Notes under the pieces: model-generated
Database searches by the model: none
Told to the model about the DNA's origin: nothing
Seen by the model: only the letters and a program-made list of their open reading frames with translations
From: Streptomyces griseorubiginosus
GTDB taxonomy: Bacteria > Actinomycetota > Actinomycetes > Streptomycetales > Streptomycetaceae
Assembly: GCF_001514195.1 (NCBI RefSeq)
Contig: NZ_KQ948735.1
Location: 249,172-313,171 of the forward strand
Length of the DNA stretch: 64,000 nt
Reading direction: 5' to 3'
Part shown: piece by piece, positions 60,686 through 64,000 of the stretch
Position numbering within the stretch: position 1 is the first letter of the stretch
How the letters are laid out: the number at the start of each line of letters is the position of its first letter
Position numbers and translations under genes: made by a program

Positions 60686-61879
60686 GTGTCCCTTGCCCAG
60701 CCGGACGTGACCGTGGTCGTCGGCGCGTACGAAGCCATGCCCTACCTGGTGGCCTGCCTGGACTCCGTCGAGGCGCAGACCCTCGGCCACGACCGCATCG
60801 AGGTCATCGCGGTCGACGACGGCTCGACGGACGGCACGGGGGAGTACCTGGAGGAGTTCGCCGCCCGCACGCCCCTGGACGTCATGGTGATCCGGCAGGA
60901 CAACTCCGGCGGCCCCGGCGGCCCGCGCAACGTCGGTCTGGGCAAGGCCACCGGCCGGTACGTGTTCTTCCTGGACGCCGACGACCGGCTCGGCCCCGAG
61001 GCGCTGGAGCGGATGGTCGCGATGGCCGACCGCAACGGCACCGACGTCGTCCTCGGCCGGGTCGAGGGCGTCAACCGCAAGCCGCCGACCTCGATGTGGG
61101 GCCGGACGCTGGAGCGCACCGACGTCTTCTCCTCGAACATCAAGTTCACGCTGAGCGCCCAGAAGCTGTTCCGCCGCGCCTTCCTGGAACGGCACGGCAT
61201 GCGCTTCGACGAGTCCCTGTGGACCGGCGAGGACGCGCTGTTCACCATGGAGGCCTATCTGCGCGCCGACGGCGTCTCCGTGATCGCCGACCACACCTGC
61301 TACTACCTGGTGGGCCGCGAGGACGGCAAGCACGTCACGAAGACCGGCAGCCACACCCTGCGCTTCGACTCCGCGCGCGCCCTGATGAACCTGATCGCCG
61401 ACATGGTCCCGGCGGGCGCCCGGCGCGACGCCCTGATGGTGCGCCCCTTCCTCGTCACCCTGCTCCCGCAGTTCGGCCCGAAGTTCCTGAAGGACAGCGA
61501 GGCGGTACGGAGGGAGAAGCTGGCCCTCGCCAAGCCGCTGATGGACGCCCACTGGACGGGCGAGGTGGCCCACCGCCTCCGCGTCCACGAACGCCTGCGC
61601 CTCCAGTTCGTCGCGTCGGAACGCCCCGATCTCCTGCTGGAGGTCCTGGAGTTCATGAGGACGACGAAGACGCCGGAGCCGGTGCTGGAGAAGGGCGGCC
61701 GCCGGGTGTACTTCGCCTACCCGCACTTCCGGGACCGCGCGACGGGCCTGCCGGACTCGCTCTACCTGGCCGAGCCGCGGGAGGCCCGGGAGGTGTCGGG
61801 CTACCGGGAGGTCGGCGTCGACCAGTTGCTGCGGCGGGCGGTCCGCAAGGCACGCAGGGTCCTCATCCCGGCAGCGTGA
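60686..61879 (+). CDS. Family 2 glycosyltransferase
   Basis: A 397-residue GT2 enzyme. VTVVVGAYEAMPYL, DDGSTDGTG, GGPRNVGL and LDADDRLGPE form the GT-A core; the region around TGEDALFTMEAYLRA is the acceptor-side helix. It resembles the first half of the rml-operon glycosyltransferase at 48232. GTG at 60686 after AGGGGG. Its last 20 bases are duplicated together with the stop of the convergent TagF-like gene. Probably decorates or primes the wall polymer. Confidence 0.87.
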   Translation: MSLAQPDVTVVVGAYEAMPYLVACLDSVEAQTLGHDRIEVIAVDDGSTDGTGEYLEEFAARTPLDVMVIRQDNSGGPGGPRNVGLGKATGRYVFFLDADDRLGPEALERMVAMADRNGTDVVLGRVEGVNRKPPTSMWGRTLERTDVFSSNIKFTLSAQKLFRRAFLERHGMRFDESLWTGEDALFTMEAYLRADGVSVIADHTCYYLVGREDGKHVTKTGSHTLRFDSARALMNLIADMVPAGARRDALMVRPFLVTLLPQFGPKFLKDSEAVRREKLALAKPLMDAHWTGEVAHRLRVHERLRLQFVASERPDLLLEVLEFMRTTKTPEPVLEKGGRRVYFAYPHFRDRATGLPDSLYLAEPREAREVSGYREVGVDQLLRRAVRKARRVLIPAA

Positions 61880-61900
61880 GCCTCATCCCGGCAGCGTGAG
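61861..61900. repeat. Perfect 20-bp tandem duplication carrying both convergent stop codons
   Basis: cctcatcccggcagcgtgag occurs at 61861-61880 and 61881-61900 without differences. The glycosyltransferase ends at the TGA in copy one (61877-61879). The leftward TagF-like gene ends at the TCA in copy two (61883-61885). With only one copy the two genes would overlap tail to tail by 17 bases. Confidence 0.95.
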
Positions 61901-63940
61901 CCTCCCGGAGGCCGACACGGTCTCCTGCTCCCGGCGCTGCCCCGGCAACCCCCGCCTGCGCGCCGCCGCCGCGAGCGCCTGTACGGCCCTGTCGAACCGT
62001 TCCTGCGCGGACGGCTCGTCCGGCCCCAGCAGCCGCCGCTTCAACTCGGCCCGCGCCGAGCGGAGTTCGTCCCGCTCCGGCTGCCGTACGGCATCCAGCA
62101 GCCCCGGCACGCCCACCGCGTCCGGCGTCAGCACGGTCGCCGCTCCCGCCGTGGGGAACGCGGCCCGGAACGCCTCCTCGCCGAGCCCGCTGGTGTTCGC
62201 CACCGCGTACGGCTTGCCGCTCGCCAGGAAGTCGCTGACCACGCTCGACACATCGCTGATCAGCAGGTCGGCCCGGTTGAAGCAGGCGTACAGCGTCGGC
62301 CGGGCGTCGGTGACGACCTGGTGCTCCCACGCGGGCAGCGAGGCCCAGTAGGCCCGCTCCCAGGCCTCGGTGGCCCGGGTGAGCGCCGTCGCGCGGCCCG
62401 GTTCCGGCGTGGACTGGAGCAGCATCCGCTCGACCGAGTCGGCGGCGGCCCGGAAGCCGGTGGTGGTGAGCCGGTCCAACTCCCGCGTACAACGGACGAG
62501 TTCGCCGTCGTCGGCGGGTCGCTGCCCGGCCCGCTCCCGGTTCGCGGCCCGGATCAGCTCACGGATCCGCCGGTCCGCCGCGCCCGCCCGCGGATCCACC
62601 GAGCCGGTCAGCGGATGCGGCTTGTACAGCAGCCGGACCCCGGGGTCCGCCAGCAGCGCCCGCACGATGTTCTCGCCCGCCGCGATCACCGAGGTGTTGC
62701 CGGGGTTGCCGTCCCAGCCCTCCCAGGTGGGCGCGTACAGCACGGTCACGGGACCGGTGGGCGGGCCCGCGTACGGCCGTACGGCGTCCAGCTGGGGGCG
62801 GCCGATCTCCACCACGTCCTTGTCCTCGACGCCGACCTCGGCCGCCGCGTACCGCTCCCGGGCGGCGGGACCGGCCACCCACACCTCGTCGTAGGCCTTC
62901 GCGTACGGGTTGCAGGAGGACAGCTTGTCGCTCTCGCCGTGGTTGACGAAGGTGTGCTTGATCGTCGGGATGCGCAGCACCTGCGAGGTCTTGCCGGAGT
63001 TCGAGGGGTGGATCAGGACCTGGAGCGTGGACTGCTCCAGGCGCAGCAGCGTGGAGACCTTGGGCAGGCAGACGATCGGGACGTCGGTCGCGGCGATCTT
63101 CTGCATCATGAACCGCTCGCGCAGGACGATCAGTGGCTTCCCGCCGGCCTTGGCGAGCGGCTCCAGCCACATGTTCGCCTGGTAGGCGGAGGAGACCCCG
63201 CCGGAGAAGTACAGGCCGACGGTCGGCCGGTACTCGGCCAGCCACGCGTCGAACCACTCCAGCACCTCCTGCTCGCCCGCCGGCCGACGGCTCGGCAGCA
63301 GTCGTACGAGAAGGTCGGCGAGGCCCATGAGGGCGAGCCCCAGGGACATCGCGATGCCGAAGGCCGCGCACCGGGGCTCACCGGTGGCCGCGGTGACCAG
63401 CAGGCCGGCGGTGGCGGGCAGGCCGTGGACCAGGAGGCGGGGGCCGGGGTGGCGCAGCAGGGCGGGCGGGGCCGGGGTGAGGCGGAGCGCCGAGGCGTCG
63501 ATGTTGCGGGTGACCACCGGGAGGGTGCGGGTGCGGCGGACCAGGACGGAGACCGCCTGGACCGCGCAGTGCAGGGCGTAGAAGGCGAGCAGACCGGCCA
63601 CCAGGACGGTGTACGCCGTCTCCTCGTCCTCCGGGGTCAGCCGCAGCAGGCCGAGCACCAGCAGCAGGTCGCGCAGGACGTGCCGCACGGTGATGTCGGC
63701 GTGCGACTTGGCGAACAGCGAGACCATGCCGCGCTGCCAGCGGTGCAGGACGCCCTCCACGGCCCAGGACGCGGCGGTCGCGGCGAGCAGCAGCGGGACG
63801 TGCGGACGCAGGGCGGCGACGGCCTGGGTGACGACGGCGGCTGCCAGGACGGCGGCGACGAGGACTCTCGTCGTGGTCTGCCGGCCCGGCAGCCGCACCG
63901 CGGAGCGGAGGCGGGACAGGGGTTTTCGCACGGGGGTCAC
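61883..63940 (-). CDS. Second CDP-polyol phosphotransferase, TagF/TarL-like, with N-terminal membrane domain
   Basis: A 685-residue paralogue of the protein at 58528 with the same plan: about six hydrophobic helices in the first 210 residues (LVAAVLAAAVVTQAVAAL, LVLGLLRL, LVAGLLAFYALHCAVQAV, LALMGLADLLVRLL), then a polyol phosphotransferase domain with HTFVNHGESDK, VLYAPTWEGWDG, LYKPHPLTG and SDVSSVVSDF. It is transcribed against the glycosyltransferase. Start is taken as the GTG at 63940 (MTPVRKPLSRL), with GGA upstream; support for it is moderate. Two different polymerases suggest two steps, such as primer and chain synthesis. The 60 bases to the right end hold no visible gene. Confidence 0.86.
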   Translation of the reverse strand: MTPVRKPLSRLRSAVRLPGRQTTTRVLVAAVLAAAVVTQAVAALRPHVPLLLAATAASWAVEGVLHRWQRGMVSLFAKSHADITVRHVLRDLLLVLGLLRLTPEDEETAYTVLVAGLLAFYALHCAVQAVSVLVRRTRTLPVVTRNIDASALRLTPAPPALLRHPGPRLLVHGLPATAGLLVTAATGEPRCAAFGIAMSLGLALMGLADLLVRLLPSRRPAGEQEVLEWFDAWLAEYRPTVGLYFSGGVSSAYQANMWLEPLAKAGGKPLIVLRERFMMQKIAATDVPIVCLPKVSTLLRLEQSTLQVLIHPSNSGKTSQVLRIPTIKHTFVNHGESDKLSSCNPYAKAYDEVWVAGPAARERYAAAEVGVEDKDVVEIGRPQLDAVRPYAGPPTGPVTVLYAPTWEGWDGNPGNTSVIAAGENIVRALLADPGVRLLYKPHPLTGSVDPRAGAADRRIRELIRAANRERAGQRPADDGELVRCTRELDRLTTTGFRAAADSVERMLLQSTPEPGRATALTRATEAWERAYWASLPAWEHQVVTDARPTLYACFNRADLLISDVSSVVSDFLASGKPYAVANTSGLGEEAFRAAFPTAGAATVLTPDAVGVPGLLDAVRQPERDELRSARAELKRRLLGPDEPSAQERFDRAVQALAAAARRRGLPGQRREQETVSASGRLTLPG

Positions 63941-64000
63941 TCCAGGGTCGTCGCGAGACGGACGCCTTGGTTAACGCGAGTCGAGCTACGGACGACACGC

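Overview
The window is high-GC actinobacterial DNA with GTG starts, strong third-position G/C bias, leaderless-looking genes and 4-bp ATGA/GTGA gene overlaps. The order tig-clpP1-clpP2-clpX-valS-folC-ndk-mreBCD-pbp2-rodA ... rne ... rplU-rpmA-obg is the conserved core arrangement of Streptomyces, so I read it as a Streptomyces chromosome core segment with accessory insertions. All names come from reading the sequence; no database search was run.

Layout. (1) 1-9.7 kb, mixed housekeeping and accessory genes: the tail of a membrane-anchored extracytoplasmic protein, an amino acid permease, rpiB, a Nei-type DNA glycosylase, an Eis-like acetyltransferase, a membrane PP2C phosphatase, an HD-domain protein, an acyltransferase and a 64-residue membrane protein. 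(2) 9.8-21.6 kb, proteostasis and translation core: tRNA-Gly(TCC), tRNA-Pro(TGG), tig, clpP1-clpP2 behind a probable ClgR box, clpX, a small secreted protein, a PYGQ-rich membrane protein, valS, folC, a DUF4233 protein and ndk. (3) 21.9-28.2 kb, the mreB-mreC-mreD-pbp2-rodA cell-wall operon. (4) 28.4-40.6 kb: a CYTH-CHAD protein and a B12-type radical SAM protein, separated from its usual DUF2344 partner by an accessory block (two zinc dehydrogenases flanking an SRPBCC gene, a triple-S1 protein, DUF899, TerD, GNAT and a Trp-rich repeat membrane protein). (5) 40.9-53.2 kb: a very large RNase E/G, an rmlA-rmlB-rmlD-glycosyltransferase-rmlC operon (dTDP-L-rhamnose), then rplU-rpmA-obg. (6) 53.3-63.9 kb, cell-wall glycopolymer and surface genes: a secreted FG-GAP propeller, a Tat-exported PhoD, a fused cytidylyltransferase/SDR predicted to make CDP-ribitol, two membrane CDP-polyol phosphotransferases of the TagF type and a GT2 glycosyltransferase.

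Together, sections 5 and 6 look like a split locus for a rhamnose- and polyol-phosphate-containing wall polymer, lying next to RNase E and the ribosome genes and downstream of the rod-shape operon.

The least expected signal is not a gene. The gene junctions are very rich in short tandem duplications, and at least six include stop codons. At two convergent pairs (36755-36814 and 61861-61900) each copy of the unit carries the stop codons of both genes. After rne, four perfect 14-bp copies place a TGA in all three frames.
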